DNA from: Methanobrevibacter oralis
GTDB taxonomy: Archaea > Methanobacteriota > Methanobacteria > Methanobacteriales > Methanobacteriaceae
NCBI RefSeq assembly: GCF_001639275.1
Contig: NZ_LWMU01000059.1
Coordinates: 1 to 64,000, forward strand
Direction of reading: 5' to 3'
Length of the DNA: 64,000 bases
Part shown: piece after piece, positions 10,165 to 20,300 of the stretch
Layout: every line of letters starts with the position of its first letter
Numbering within the stretch: position 1 is the stretch's first letter
Program-made: the position numbers and the translations under genes
The notes under the pieces: model-generated
Told to the model about the DNA's origin: nothing
The model's input: only the letters and a program-made list of their open reading frames with translations
Databases searched by the model: none

Positions 10165-13100
10165 CTAAATTTTTTTAAGTAAATTAACTTTTTTAGATTT
10201 TTTACCTTCGTAAGTTACTTCAATTTTTTGAAAAATAGTGTAATTATCTTTTATTCCATTATCCAAATCTAATTTAATATTTTGATTAGCAATGTGGGCT
10301 AGAACTTCATCATAATCTTGTGTTTCTTTAAGTTGTTTTTGAAGTTTATTTTTATCTTTAGTGGCTTTATTAATTTCTGTATTTGATGAACTATTTTTTA
10401 TTCTATTATCACAGTTAGATATGGATTGTTCAATAGCTTTTTGTGTTTTGTGTAGATAATCAGTCCTTATTCTTGCAATGAGATTTGGTTCATATCTATG
10501 AATATACACTAAACAATTAAACCCATTTTCTTTTCCACTATTAAACTGCCAATATATTGGTCTTTTTTTATATGTTTTTTTGTGGTCATTGAAGAAATTT
10601 TTAAGCAAATAATCTCTGATTTTTTCTCTAGAAGATTTTTTATTTTTAGCTAATGCATCAGCTATGAACTCTAAATTTTCTTCCAATGTGTCTTCTCCAA
10701 AACATATTTTAACAAATTCAATGAATCTTCCAACAATATCATCTTCAAAATATTCAGAATCAAGAACTGGAATTATATTATCATCATCAGGAATGAATTT
10801 ATGATAGTTGTTAATGTTAAACTCTCCACCTGCAAACTGTAATCCATCATTATCTAAACTATAACGTCCAAACATACAACCAATGGCATAAGAAATAAAT
10901 GATTTGGCATCTTCCTTTAAATTGGCAAGATTTATAGGTGTTTGAGATTCATTCTCTTCATCATTTTGTAAATTATAAATTTGAGAAAATAATTCATTTA
11001 ATTTAATTTCATTATTTTTTATTAGAGTTAATTCTTTATTTTTATAATTTTCCCACATATTATAATTTGTTTCAATTAAATCAGAACCATATTTTAGGAA
11101 AGGATGTTTCATAAAGTTCCAAGAAATTTCATAATCATCCCAATCTCTTTTTGAAATAGATATATTTTCATTAACAAGATTAACAACACTTTTTTCTAAA
11201 TTTTTATTAAATATTATTGGAATTAAACTAATATCTCCAGCTTGATAATTTAAGGTAGGTGCGATACAATTTAAGATTTTTTGAGAAATATTTGTATTTA
11301 ACAAACCTATAATGTATTTTTTTGATAAATTTGTATTTAAAAATATAGAACATGAAGCTGAATCAAAAAGAAAACCTTCAGGATAATCTCTAAAACTTAT
11401 TTTTGAACTTGATATTCTTGACCAAGATATTGATTCATTAAATTGAAATTCTCTATTAGAAACATTTGCTTTTTCAAAATTTTCTAACTCAGAACCGTTA
11501 TTTTCAAAATTTATCACATATTCTTGATTTCCATACCATTTTCTAAATGACCCTCCTTTATTATAAGGGAACCATTTATAACCACTAGTTGATGAATTTT
11601 CACATGTTTTTGAAGAAAACCCAATTTTATTAAAATCAACTTCGTACCAAAATCTTAAAAATCTATTATTATCGGCAGTTGCAAGACCTTGTTTAACTGA
11701 TGCTATTGATTCTAATTTTGTATTATTAAAACAATTAATTAAATTTTCATCCGCCCAATATGCAATTGGACAACTTGGAATTTTATCAAAATTAGATTGT
11801 TTTGTAACAAACTTGCTTTTATCATTATAAAACTCTTTTTCTTTTTTGCTTTCTGAGTTAAACTCAGTTAATCTATGAAATGTTGAGTTGTAATTTTCAA
11901 GAAAATTATTTCTATTAATAAATGTTGTTGCCTGCACTACTTCTCCACCAATTTCTTCAAATGCATGTGCTCCTAAGTGCACCATATCAATTATTGTATG
12001 GTTATTTATTAATTCAACTCTTAATTTTTCAAATGTTGATAAAAACATGAATGATTGTTGAGTAATCATTGCTATAAATCCATTCGATTTAACAAATTCA
12101 TGACATTTTTCAATAAATACTGCAAATAAATCTGATTTTGAATTTGGAAAATTATTTTTCAAATAATCTTTTAATTTCGGATTCATTCCACTATTTCCCA
12201 TATAAGGGGGATTTGTAATAACAATATCATAATTTTTAGACATTATTTTAGTTTGATTTAATATATTCCTCAAAATTTGAATTTCATTTTGATAGTTAAA
12301 TTTATTTAAATTATTTTTATTTGATTCAAAATTATAAATTAATTCAAATAGTTTATTAATATCCATATTTTTAATATCCAAAATACTACCATATTCTTTT
12401 GCATCTTTAAATGAATTATAAAGATATTTTAAATCATTTTCTATGGTTCTGTCTTGTGAAACCAATTTTTCAATAAAATCTTCAGAAATTGAATTAGTTT
12501 CTTCAATTGAGCATAATAATGGTGAAATATTTTTTGTTAAAATTCTTCTATTGTATTTTCTAGCTTTCATTAAAACTGCAAAATATGCTAGTTGATATGC
12601 TCTTTTATCAATGTCCAAACCATATAAATTATTTTTAAGAATAGATTCACAAGCATCTTTTTCTGTGTAACCTTCTGAAACATAAATGTCCATTAAAACT
12701 TCAAATGCATATACTAAAATATGGCCAGAACCCATACATGGATCAATTACAGTAATATCTTCTGGTTTTAAAATTTTTGATTCTTTTTTAAGATCAATTA
12801 ATTGCTGTTTGACTTCTGATTCTTGTTCAGCTTCTTCAACATAATATTTCCATTTTGATTTTAAATTGCCATTAGGATGTCCTTCTAACCATAATCTTCC
12901 AACAGAATTTTCAACCATGTATTTTACAATCCAATCTGGAGTAAATAATTGTGTAGCTGCTGGGATTCTTTCTTTAGAAATTTTAATTCTCTTTTTAAGA
13001 TTAGCAAAAGTTTCATCTTTTAGTTCAGTGTTATAAAATTGATATAACCATCCAATTATTTCAACCTGACTTCCAAAATCTTCTTCAGGAATATTATCAA

Positions 13101-13698
13101 TTAATTGCCTAACAACTCCTTCTTCATTTGTAAATGAAATGTTTAATAATAATTCTAAATAATCATCGGTTTTTTCAAATAAACCGGGAAGAATTTCATT
13201 TAATTTATTACATTGTTTGATGAATAAAAATCTAAATAACTCATCTAATTTATTTTCATCTTTAAGTTTAAAAATTAATTCTTTATCTTCATGAGTGTAA
13301 TCTAAATCAATATCAAATGCTTCAGTAACGATATCGGGTTCAATTTTTCCAGAAGTTTCTGATGATAAAACTCTAGTTTTAGTTGGTAAAAAATTATTTA
13401 TTTCCATAAAACGAATAGCAATTATACGATTAAACCACGTATATGCCACTTCTTCAACAACATTTTCAAAACCTTTTTGTTGAACTTCCTTAACTAATTG
13501 TTCTCTTTTTTTTATATCTTCATCATAAATACTATTAGTTGATCCACCAATAGAATAAGTTTCAATTCCATCAACTGAACTAATAGACTCATTAATTGTA
13601 TCTTTATTAATCCCAACTAAACTCATTTTATATTCAACATCCTCTATTAACTTTTTACGTGAATTAATAGCAAATGTTTTAATTGCAGTTTTATCCAT
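10165..13698 (-). CDS. pglX: pglX-B, complete BREX type 1 adenine methyltransferase
   Basis: A full-length PglX of 1177 residues, the usual length for BREX type 1. The start ATG (MDKTAIKTF) follows GGTGAAATT. Motif I is DPCMGSGH (~residue 319) and motif IV is NPPYMG (~495). The target-recognition region begins after PSCPIAYWADEN and includes KWFPYNKGGSFRKWYGNQEY; the C-terminal region has YFEDDIVGRFIEF and YKKRPIYWQF. PglX methylates an adenine in a non-palindromic site, marking host DNA, and is needed for BREX defence. It is transcribed away from the other brx genes, which is not canonical. A 65-bp repeat shared with the headless cassette to its right crosses codons ~414-435, between motif I and motif IV, so the gene looks like one state of an invertible pair. 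Confidence 0.9.
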   Translation of the reverse strand: MDKTAIKTFAINSRKKLIEDVEYKMSLVGINKDTINESISSVDGIETYSIGGSTNSIYDEDIKKREQLVKEVQQKGFENVVEEVAYTWFNRIIAIRFMEINNFLPTKTRVLSSETSGKIEPDIVTEAFDIDLDYTHEDKELIFKLKDENKLDELFRFLFIKQCNKLNEILPGLFEKTDDYLELLLNISFTNEEGVVRQLIDNIPEEDFGSQVEIIGWLYQFYNTELKDETFANLKKRIKISKERIPAATQLFTPDWIVKYMVENSVGRLWLEGHPNGNLKSKWKYYVEEAEQESEVKQQLIDLKKESKILKPEDITVIDPCMGSGHILVYAFEVLMDIYVSEGYTEKDACESILKNNLYGLDIDKRAYQLAYFAVLMKARKYNRRILTKNISPLLCSIEETNSISEDFIEKLVSQDRTIENDLKYLYNSFKDAKEYGSILDIKNMDINKLFELIYNFESNKNNLNKFNYQNEIQILRNILNQTKIMSKNYDIVITNPPYMGNSGMNPKLKDYLKNNFPNSKSDLFAVFIEKCHEFVKSNGFIAMITQQSFMFLSTFEKLRVELINNHTIIDMVHLGAHAFEEIGGEVVQATTFINRNNFLENYNSTFHRLTEFNSESKKEKEFYNDKSKFVTKQSNFDKIPSCPIAYWADENLINCFNNTKLESIASVKQGLATADNNRFLRFWYEVDFNKIGFSSKTCENSSTSGYKWFPYNKGGSFRKWYGNQEYVINFENNGSELENFEKANVSNREFQFNESISWSRISSSKISFRDYPEGFLFDSASCSIFLNTNLSKKYIIGLLNTNISQKILNCIAPTLNYQAGDISLIPIIFNKNLEKSVVNLVNENISISKRDWDDYEISWNFMKHPFLKYGSDLIETNYNMWENYKNKELTLIKNNEIKLNELFSQIYNLQNDEENESQTPINLANLKEDAKSFISYAIGCMFGRYSLDNDGLQFAGGEFNINNYHKFIPDDDNIIPVLDSEYFEDDIVGRFIEFVKICFGEDTLEENLEFIADALAKNKKSSREKIRDYLLKNFFNDHKKTYKKRPIYWQFNSGKENGFNCLVYIHRYEPNLIARIRTDYLHKTQKAIEQSISNCDNRIKNSSSNTEINKATKDKNKLQKQLKETQDYDEVLAHIANQNIKLDLDNGIKDNYTIFQKIEVTYEGKKSKKVNLLKKI
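11703..11823 (-). repeat. 121-bp block identical to pglX-A (inverted with respect to it)
   Basis: Read on the - strand, this block is identical to pglX-A 4916-4961 joined to 8545-8619. It covers DKSKFVTKQSNFDKIPSCP and the following ~22 residues at the boundary between the methyltransferase core and the recognition region. Sequence diverges sharply after GAATCAATAG, then another near-identical stretch follows (GGTTATAAATGGTTCCC region). The pattern suggests gene conversion or crossover between the two convergent pglX copies. Confidence 0.8.
12393..12457 (-). repeat. Inverted repeat L of the pglX switch
   Basis: Read on the - strand this 65-bp block begins ACAAGACAGAACCATAG and ends GCAAAAGAAT. 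It matches 13803-13867 (+ strand) at 64 of 65 positions. The only difference, ATA here and ATG there, is at base 16. Similarity drops immediately upstream of the block, as expected at the edge of a recombination site. Within it lies a 31-bp dyad (12409-12439): AAATGATTTAA, a 9-bp spacer, then ATAATTCATTT. The arms agree at 9 of 11 positions, like a tyrosine-recombinase core site. Confidence 0.8.
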
Positions 13699-13802
13699 AA
13701 TTTCACCAATATTTAATTAAAATTATATCTCTTGATGTTATTAAATAGTTGCTATTTTTTCTGTCGACTAATAGTGTGGATAAATGGAATATTGAATTAG
13801 TT
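13699..13802 (-). promoter_or_regulatory. Promoter and leader of pglX-B, inside the invertible segment
   Basis: This 104-bp stretch between the start codon and repeat R holds the only promoter available to pglX-B. On the - strand a TATA-like TATTTAATA lies about 50-55 bases before the ATG, and GGTGAAATT is the ribosome-binding site. As it lies between the two inverted repeats, inversion would carry it along with the 5' half of the gene. Box positions are judged by eye. Confidence 0.5.
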
Positions 13803-13867
13803 ACAAGACAGAACCATGGAAAATGATTTAAAATATCTTTATAATTCATTTAAAGATGCAAAAGAAT
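13803..13867 (+). repeat. Inverted repeat R of the pglX switch
   Basis: This is the partner of 12393-12457 (64/65 identical, opposite orientation). A TAG stop (13798-13800) lies in frame almost directly before the repeat, so the cassette behind it has no head of its own. The frame through the repeat (QDRT-M-ENDLKYLYNSF) is the same as in pglX-B (QDRT-I-ENDLKYLYNSF), so recombination would give a seamless fusion. The candidate core dyad is at 13821-13851. Confidence 0.8.
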
Positions 13868-16047
13868 TTGGAAGTATTTTAGAAATTAAATCCCTAGATT
13901 TTAATAAAATAATTAAGTTACTCAATGATTTAAAATTAAATAATACATTAACTAAGTTTAGATATCAAAATGAGATAAATTTATTAACCACTATTGCGAA
14001 TCAAGCAAAAATAATATCTAAAAAATACGATGTTGTAGTAACTAATCCCCCATACATGGGAAATAATGGAATGAATCCAAACTTAAAAGAACATATTAAA
14101 TCCAATTTTCCATTAGCAAAAACAGATTTATTTGCAGTATTTTTAGAAAAAGGATTAAATATGGTTAAAAATCATGGTTTTAATTGTATGGTTACAATGC
14201 AATCGTGGATGTTTTTATCAAGTTTTGAAAAATTTAGAAAAAAATTAATAGAAACAACTACGATCTCTAATTTATTACATATGGATAATATGGTGATGAG
14301 AATTGCATTTGGAACATCTGCAACTGTATTTAGAAAAACCACATTAATGAATTATAATAGTACTTTTTATCATATTAAATTAAGTGATATTAAGAATGAT
14401 ATAGTAGCCCCATCGTTTTTTAATGATGGAAATAAACATGTGATTAATCAAGGTGATTTTGATAAAATACCAGGAAATCCAATTGCATATTGGATTACTG
14501 ATAATATTGTCTCTGCATTTTCTGATAATTATTTATTGAAAGATGTTTCAATTTTGAAAAGTGGTAGATCAACAAATGGGGAAAATGATAGACTATTTAA
14601 ATTTTGGTTTGAAGTAGATTTCAATGAAATCACTTTTGATGCATTAAATTTAAATCAAGTTAAATCTCAATATGTGCCTCTAAATAAAGGGGGTTCTTAT
14701 AGAAAATGGTATGGAAATAAAGATTATGTATCTCTTAAAGAATTTGCAGTGGATTCAGATTTTGAGTTTAAAGAATCAGTCACTTGGAGTGATATTAATA
14801 GTTCTAATTTTAGTGTAAGATTCCATGAATCCGGTTTAATATCAAATAATGTTGGAAAAAGAGCTTATTTTAAAGATAAAAATGATTTATTATATATTTT
14901 AGGTTATTTAAATACAAATTTCTGTCAATTTTTGTTAAATTTAATAATTCCTACAATACATTTTGACATTGGATATGTAGGAAAGATCCCTATTAAATAT
15001 CATGATAAATCATATGTTGTTAATTTAGTAAAAAATAATATAACTCTATCAAGAAATGATTGGAATGAATATGAATTAAGTTGGAATTTTAAAAAGCATC
15101 CTTTTTTAAATTTTGATTCAACATCATTAGTAGATATTTTTAATCAATGGATTGAATATAAACAAAATCAATTTAACTCATTGAAATCAAATGAAATAAA
15201 GTTAAATAAATTTTTTAATTCGATATTTAATGTTAATGATGTTGTTGGATGGGATATAGATGATAAAAAAGTTTCAATTACTAATTCTGATTATAATTTA
15301 GATATTCAATCATTTATTTCATTTGCCGTTGGTTGCATGTTTGGTCGTTACAGTTTAGATAGTGAAGGATTGCAATATGCTGGTGGTGAGTTCGATTTAA
15401 CAAAATACAACACATTTGTCCCTGATGATGACAATATAATTCCAGTTCTTGATTCTGAATATTTTGAAGATGATATTGTTGGAAGATTTGTTGAGTTTAT
15501 AAAAACATGTTTTGGAAAAGAAGACCTTGAAGAAAATTTAGATTTTATTGCAAATGCTTTAGCTAAAAATAAAAAGTCATCAAGAGAAAAAATCAGAGAG
15601 TATCTACTTAAAAACTTCTTCAATGCTCATAATAAAACTTACAAAAAATGCCCAATATACTGGCAATTTTCAAGTGGAAAAGAAAATGGATTTAATTGTT
15701 TGGTATATATGCATAGATATGAACCAAATCTCATTGCAAGAATTAGAACTAATTATTTACATAAAACACAAAAAGCAATTGAACAAGCAATTGTAAATTG
15801 TGATAATATTATCAATCACTCTTCATCAAACTCGGAAATTAGAAAAGCAACCAAAGAAAAAAGTAAACTTCAAAAACAATTAAAAGAAACACAAGAATAT
15901 GATGAAGCACTAGCACACATCGCAAACCAAAATATCGAAATTGATTTAGATGATGGAGTAAAAGTAAACTATGCAAAGTTCCAAGATGTAGAAGTTTCCA
16001 AAGAATGTAAAAAATCTAAAAAAATCAACCTGCTTAAAAAATTATGA
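13803..16047 (+). pseudogene. pglX: Silent pglX C-terminal cassette (alternative specificity half)
   Basis: The open frame of 743 codons from ATG 13816 corresponds to pglX residue ~419 to the end. It has motif IV (NPPYMGNNGMNP), its own recognition region (YVPLNKGGSYRKWYGNKDY, clearly different from pglX-B around it) and the conserved C-terminus (YFEDDIVGRFVEF, YWQFSSGKEN, YLHKTQKAIEQ). It lacks the first ~414 residues, motif I, a promoter and a ribosome-binding site, so it should be silent in this orientation. After inversion of 12458-13802 it would receive the pglX-B head in frame and be transcribed toward brxA, 65 bp downstream. I call it an intact storage cassette and not a decayed gene: no frameshift or stop interrupts it. 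Confidence 0.8.
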
Positions 16048-16112
16048 CTTCAAAGCAATAATTCAAAATATTTATTATATTATTTACATATATTAATGAT
16101 AGTGATAATATT
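16048..16112 (+). promoter_or_regulatory. Likely promoter of the brxA-brxL operon
   Basis: The 65 bp before brxA are almost pure A/T, with TTTATTATATTATTTACATAT as a TATA-rich core and GTGAT 6 bp before the ATG as a ribosome-binding site. A promoter here would let the operon run whichever way the pglX switch points. Readthrough from a rightward pglX is also possible. Confidence 0.4.
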
Positions 16113-16706
16113 ATGAAATATAGTGCTGGAATAAAAAATATTTCGTTTTGGCTTTTAGAATCCAAATTAACTGCAGAATATATTCTTGATGGCCTTTCAA
16201 AAGAAGAAATTTTAGATTTATCTTTAAATGAAAACCTTTACCAAGTTGAAAGTCAATATAAAGTTAAAGATATTCCTAACAGATTATTCACTCGTTTAAA
16301 GGATTTTTCAGAGGAATCTTTAACTTATTTTATTAATTGTGATGTGAATTCTAGTAAACTTTTTGTCATTATATCTATCTTAAGAAATGATAAATTATTT
16401 TTTGAATTTGTTCATGAAGTATTTAGAGAACACATTCTTTTAGGAAATTATGCACTTAAACAATCTGATTTTGACATTTTTTTCATGAACAAATCAAATC
16501 AAAGTAAGATTATTGGTAATTGGACTGAAGAAACTGTTAATCGGGTTCAAAGGCAATATAGATTTCTATTAAAAGAAGCTGGCTTGATTGAAAAAGATGA
16601 TAATGAATATAAAATAATTATTCCTTTCATAGATTATAGATTAAAGGATTTGATGATTAAAGAGAATTTAACTCCTTATTTAAATGCAATTACAGGTGAA
16701 GGTTAA
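16113..16706 (+). CDS. brxA: BrxA (DUF1819), BREX type 1
   Basis: A 197-residue protein with the BrxA/DUF1819 pattern: an N-terminal YSAGIKNISFWLLESK, a mid-region LKDFSEESLTYFINCD and SKLFVIISILRNDKLFFEFVHEV, and a C-terminal winged-helix-like NRVQRQYRFLLKEAGLIE. BrxA is a small DNA-binding core protein of BREX type 1, near 200 residues in known systems. It is first in the operon; its stop directly abuts the brxB start, so the two are probably translationally coupled. The family call rests on pattern and on its position before brxB and brxC. Confidence 0.85.
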   Translation: MKYSAGIKNISFWLLESKLTAEYILDGLSKEEILDLSLNENLYQVESQYKVKDIPNRLFTRLKDFSEESLTYFINCDVNSSKLFVIISILRNDKLFFEFVHEVFREHILLGNYALKQSDFDIFFMNKSNQSKIIGNWTEETVNRVQRQYRFLLKEAGLIEKDDNEYKIIIPFIDYRLKDLMIKENLTPYLNAITGEG

Positions 16707-17288
16707 ATGAACATTGATGAAAAAATTAGTAAGATAGAACCTAAGATTAAAGAACCTTTTTTTCTTGAAAATAAAGGTTTAAGTAATGAAGTTGGATATT
16801 ATATCTTTGATTATAATCCTAAATATGAACTTAAAGTTAGGGAGGAAGTTTCAAGACTAAAAAATAAATACACTGCTGATTCAAATCATTCATTTTTTAT
16901 AGTCGAATTCGATTTGTATGAGGTTATAATTGAATTATTACGAAATGAGGGATATTTAAAAGATATTTTTATATTTGAAGAAGAAGATGGGATTGATGAG
17001 ACTATAAATGCAATCGTAACATTTTTACAATTGAATTCTGATGAAAATAATTTAATTGTGAACCATATAATAAATAAAACTCCAGATAATTGTGTAGTAT
17101 TTTTAACAGGTGTTGGAAAATCATATCCTATTCTCAGATCACACAATGTTTTGAATAATTTACATCAAAAATTAAATAAAGTTCCAGTCGTCTTATTTTT
17201 CCCAGGAAAATATTCTGGAACTGACTTAGTTTTATTTAATACATTAGAGGGTTCTAATTATTACAGAGCTTTTCCATTAATAATATAA
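16707..17288 (+). CDS. brxB: BrxB (DUF1788), BREX type 1
   Basis: A 193-residue protein of the DUF1788 family. The start ATG follows brxA without a gap. Recognisable features are the N-terminal YYIFDYNPKYELKVREEV, a central acidic stretch, NCVVFLTGVGKSYPILRSHNVLNNL and the C-terminal PVVLFFPGKYSGTDLVLFN, with a terminal YYRAFPLI. BrxB is a conserved BREX core protein of unknown biochemical role; an interaction with PglZ and BrxC is suspected in the field. Length and order fit the family. Confidence 0.88.
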   Translation: MNIDEKISKIEPKIKEPFFLENKGLSNEVGYYIFDYNPKYELKVREEVSRLKNKYTADSNHSFFIVEFDLYEVIIELLRNEGYLKDIFIFEEEDGIDETINAIVTFLQLNSDENNLIVNHIINKTPDNCVVFLTGVGKSYPILRSHNVLNNLHQKLNKVPVVLFFPGKYSGTDLVLFNTLEGSNYYRAFPLII

Positions 17289-17300
17289 AAGGGATTTTTT

Positions 17301-20300
17301 ATGCAGATAAAGAACATGTTTAAAAAAGATATTGAAAGAAATATCAAAGGTGTAATAACAGTTGATAAAGAAAAAGATAATATTTATCAAGAATTAGAGG
17401 AATATGTTGTGACTAATGAACTATTAAAACATTTTTCAGAGTTTTTTTCAGTTTATAATAAAGGAATTACGAATCCAACTGTTGATATGGGTGTTTGGAT
17501 TTCAGGTTTCTTTGGAAGTGGTAAGTCTCATTTTTTAAAAATATTGTCTTTTATCTTAGATGGAAATTTGGTGATTAATGGAAGAAAACCCTTAGATTTT
17601 TTCATTGAGGATGAAAAAATTAAAGATCCTATTGTAATGGCAAACATGGAAAACTCAAGTAAGGTAAATGCAGATGTTATTTTATTTAATATTGATTCCA
17701 AATCATCATCGCAATCAAATTCTAATAAAGATCCAATATTAGATGTTTTTTATAATGCATTTAATGAAATGAGAGGATACTCTGGAAATAAACCTTTTTT
17801 AGCAGAACTTGAAAAAGAGTTAGATGAGTCTAACAAATATGATGATTTTAAAATGGAATTTGAAAAATTAAGTGGCAAATCATGGGATAAAAAAGGAAAA
17901 TATAGTTTTAAATTTGAACGAAAACATATAATTCAAAGCATAATAAATATTGGATTTATGGATAAAGATGATGCTAAATATTGGGCAAATAATGCTGAAA
18001 AAACATTTGAATATTCAATTGAAGATTTTGCCATTGAAGTAAAAGAATATTGTGATAAAAAAGGAAATAATCATCATGTTGTTTTTTTAGTTGATGAAGT
18101 TGGACAATATATTGCAGATGACACTAAACTAATGTTAAATTTACAAACTATTGTTGAAGAATTAGGAATGAAATGCAAAGGAAAAGCCTGGGTTATTGTT
18201 ACAAGCCAACAAAATATAGATGATATAACAAAAGATATTAGAGGAATTGATTTTTCCAAAATCCAAGGAAGATTTAAAACACGTTTATCTCTTTCTTCTT
18301 CAAATGTTGATGAAGTAATTCGAAGAAGAATTCTGGCTAAAAATGATGTTGCTAAACAAACATTAGAATCAGAATATGATAATGTAGAATCAATTTTAAA
18401 GAATATTTTATCATTTGAAAAATCTGCTGAAATGAAAACTTATGAAAGTGCAAAAAACTTTGCAGAAATTTATCCATTTGTACCTTATCAATTTAATTTA
18501 GTACAAAATGTTTTAACATCTATAAGAGAACATTCTGCTTCAGGTAAACATTTAGCTGATGGTGAAAGATCAATGCTTGCACTTTTTAAAGAATCTGCAA
18601 TTGCTGTTAAAGATAAAGAAGAAGATACATTAGTCCCCTTTAGTATTTTTTACAATGCTATTGAAGAATTTTTAGACAATACTTATAGTATGGTAATTCA
18701 AAAAGCAAGAGACAATAATTTTTTATTTGATTTTGATGTTGAAATATTAAAAGTTTTATTCATGATAAAGCATGTTAAAGAAATTAAAGCAACTTCTAAA
18801 AATATTACTACTTTAATGATTTCTAATATTGGTGAGGATAGACTTGAACTTAATCATAAAGTTGATAAATCTTTAAAACGTTTACAAGAACAGACTTTAA
18901 TTCAGAAAAATGGCGAGATTTACTCCTTTTTAACAAATGAAGAGCAAGATATAAATCGCGAAATTAAAAATCAAATTGTAGATGATGGTGAAATTTTAGA
19001 TAATGCAGCAAATAGAATTTTCACAGAAATTTATCCTAAAAATAAATATAAATTCAGTAATAGTTATAATTTCCCATTTAACCAATCTATTGATGATAAA
19101 AAAATTAACAATAGAGAATTTGATATTGGAATAAGAATAATAACTCCTAGTTATGAAGCTAATTTAATCGATTCAGCTCAAACTTCTTTTGGTGAAGGAA
19201 ATATGCATAATATTTTGAAAAGTCTATCTGAAAAGAATAATGAGGTTATTATTCACCTTTCAAATGAATCTTTGACGGTTTTTGATGAAATTAGGGAATC
19301 TTTACAAATTCATAAATTTTTAACCAAAAAGAGTGCGGATTTAAAAGCAGAGTTAAGAGCACGTAAACAAGGAGAATATAATGATAAAATTGAAAGAATT
19401 AAATTATTCTTAGAATCTGCAATTAAAGAATCTACAATTTATGTTAAAGGCGATAAGGTAGATATTGCTGAGAAAAATATTGAATCAAGACTTGATGAAG
19501 CCATGGGCAAACTTGTGGATAAAGTCTACAATAAATTAAGTTATATGGATTTTGCACCAGATAAAAGTGATATTAAATATGCTTTAACTCAAGATTATCA
19601 ACAAGTTCTTGTAACAAATGATAGTGATTGTATAAATGCATTAAATGATTTGGACAACTACATATTAGAACAATCAAAAATAAGTAACACTATCACTTTA
19701 AAAAATCTGCTTCAAAGATATTCTAAAGCACCTCATGGATTTAATAATTTAGATATTCAATGGCTAGTCGCAACTTTATTCGCTCAAAAAAAGATTACTT
19801 TAATAATGAATAGTAATGAACTTTTTTTAAGAGAAATTGGTGCTCAAAAAATATTTGAATATTTAACAAAAACAGAATTCTTTGAAAAATTATTAATTGA
19901 AACAAGAGATACAATTGATGATAAAAAAATCAAAGCCGTTAAAAATGTTTTGGATGAATGTTATGATTTAAATATTCCATTTGATAATGATGAAAAAATA
20001 ATGGATGAATTTAAAAGAGTAAATAAATTAAAATTAGATGTTATCGATGAATGTATTTCAGAATTTAGAATTTTTGATAAATACCCTGGAAAAAAAACTC
20101 TTGATGAAGCTAAAGAATTATTCACTGATGTAGATAATAAGAAAAATACTTCAAAATTTTTTAATTTTGTTTATGAAATGGAAGATGATTTCAAAGATAT
20201 CTCAGAATATTTAGAACCAATATTATCATTTTTCCAAGGAAGGCAAAAAACAATATTTGAAGATTCGTGTGCTGTTTGGGATGTTTATGAAAGCAATAGA

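Noticed and set aside
15348-15623. Leftward 91-codon frame
   Set aside because: It is a shadow of the conserved pglX C-terminal region on the + strand.
13816-16047. Right-hand pglX cassette as an independently expressed methyltransferase
   Set aside because: It lacks SAM motif I, has an in-frame stop just upstream and no ribosome-binding site; its ATG is the single repeat mismatch (ATA in pglX-B).
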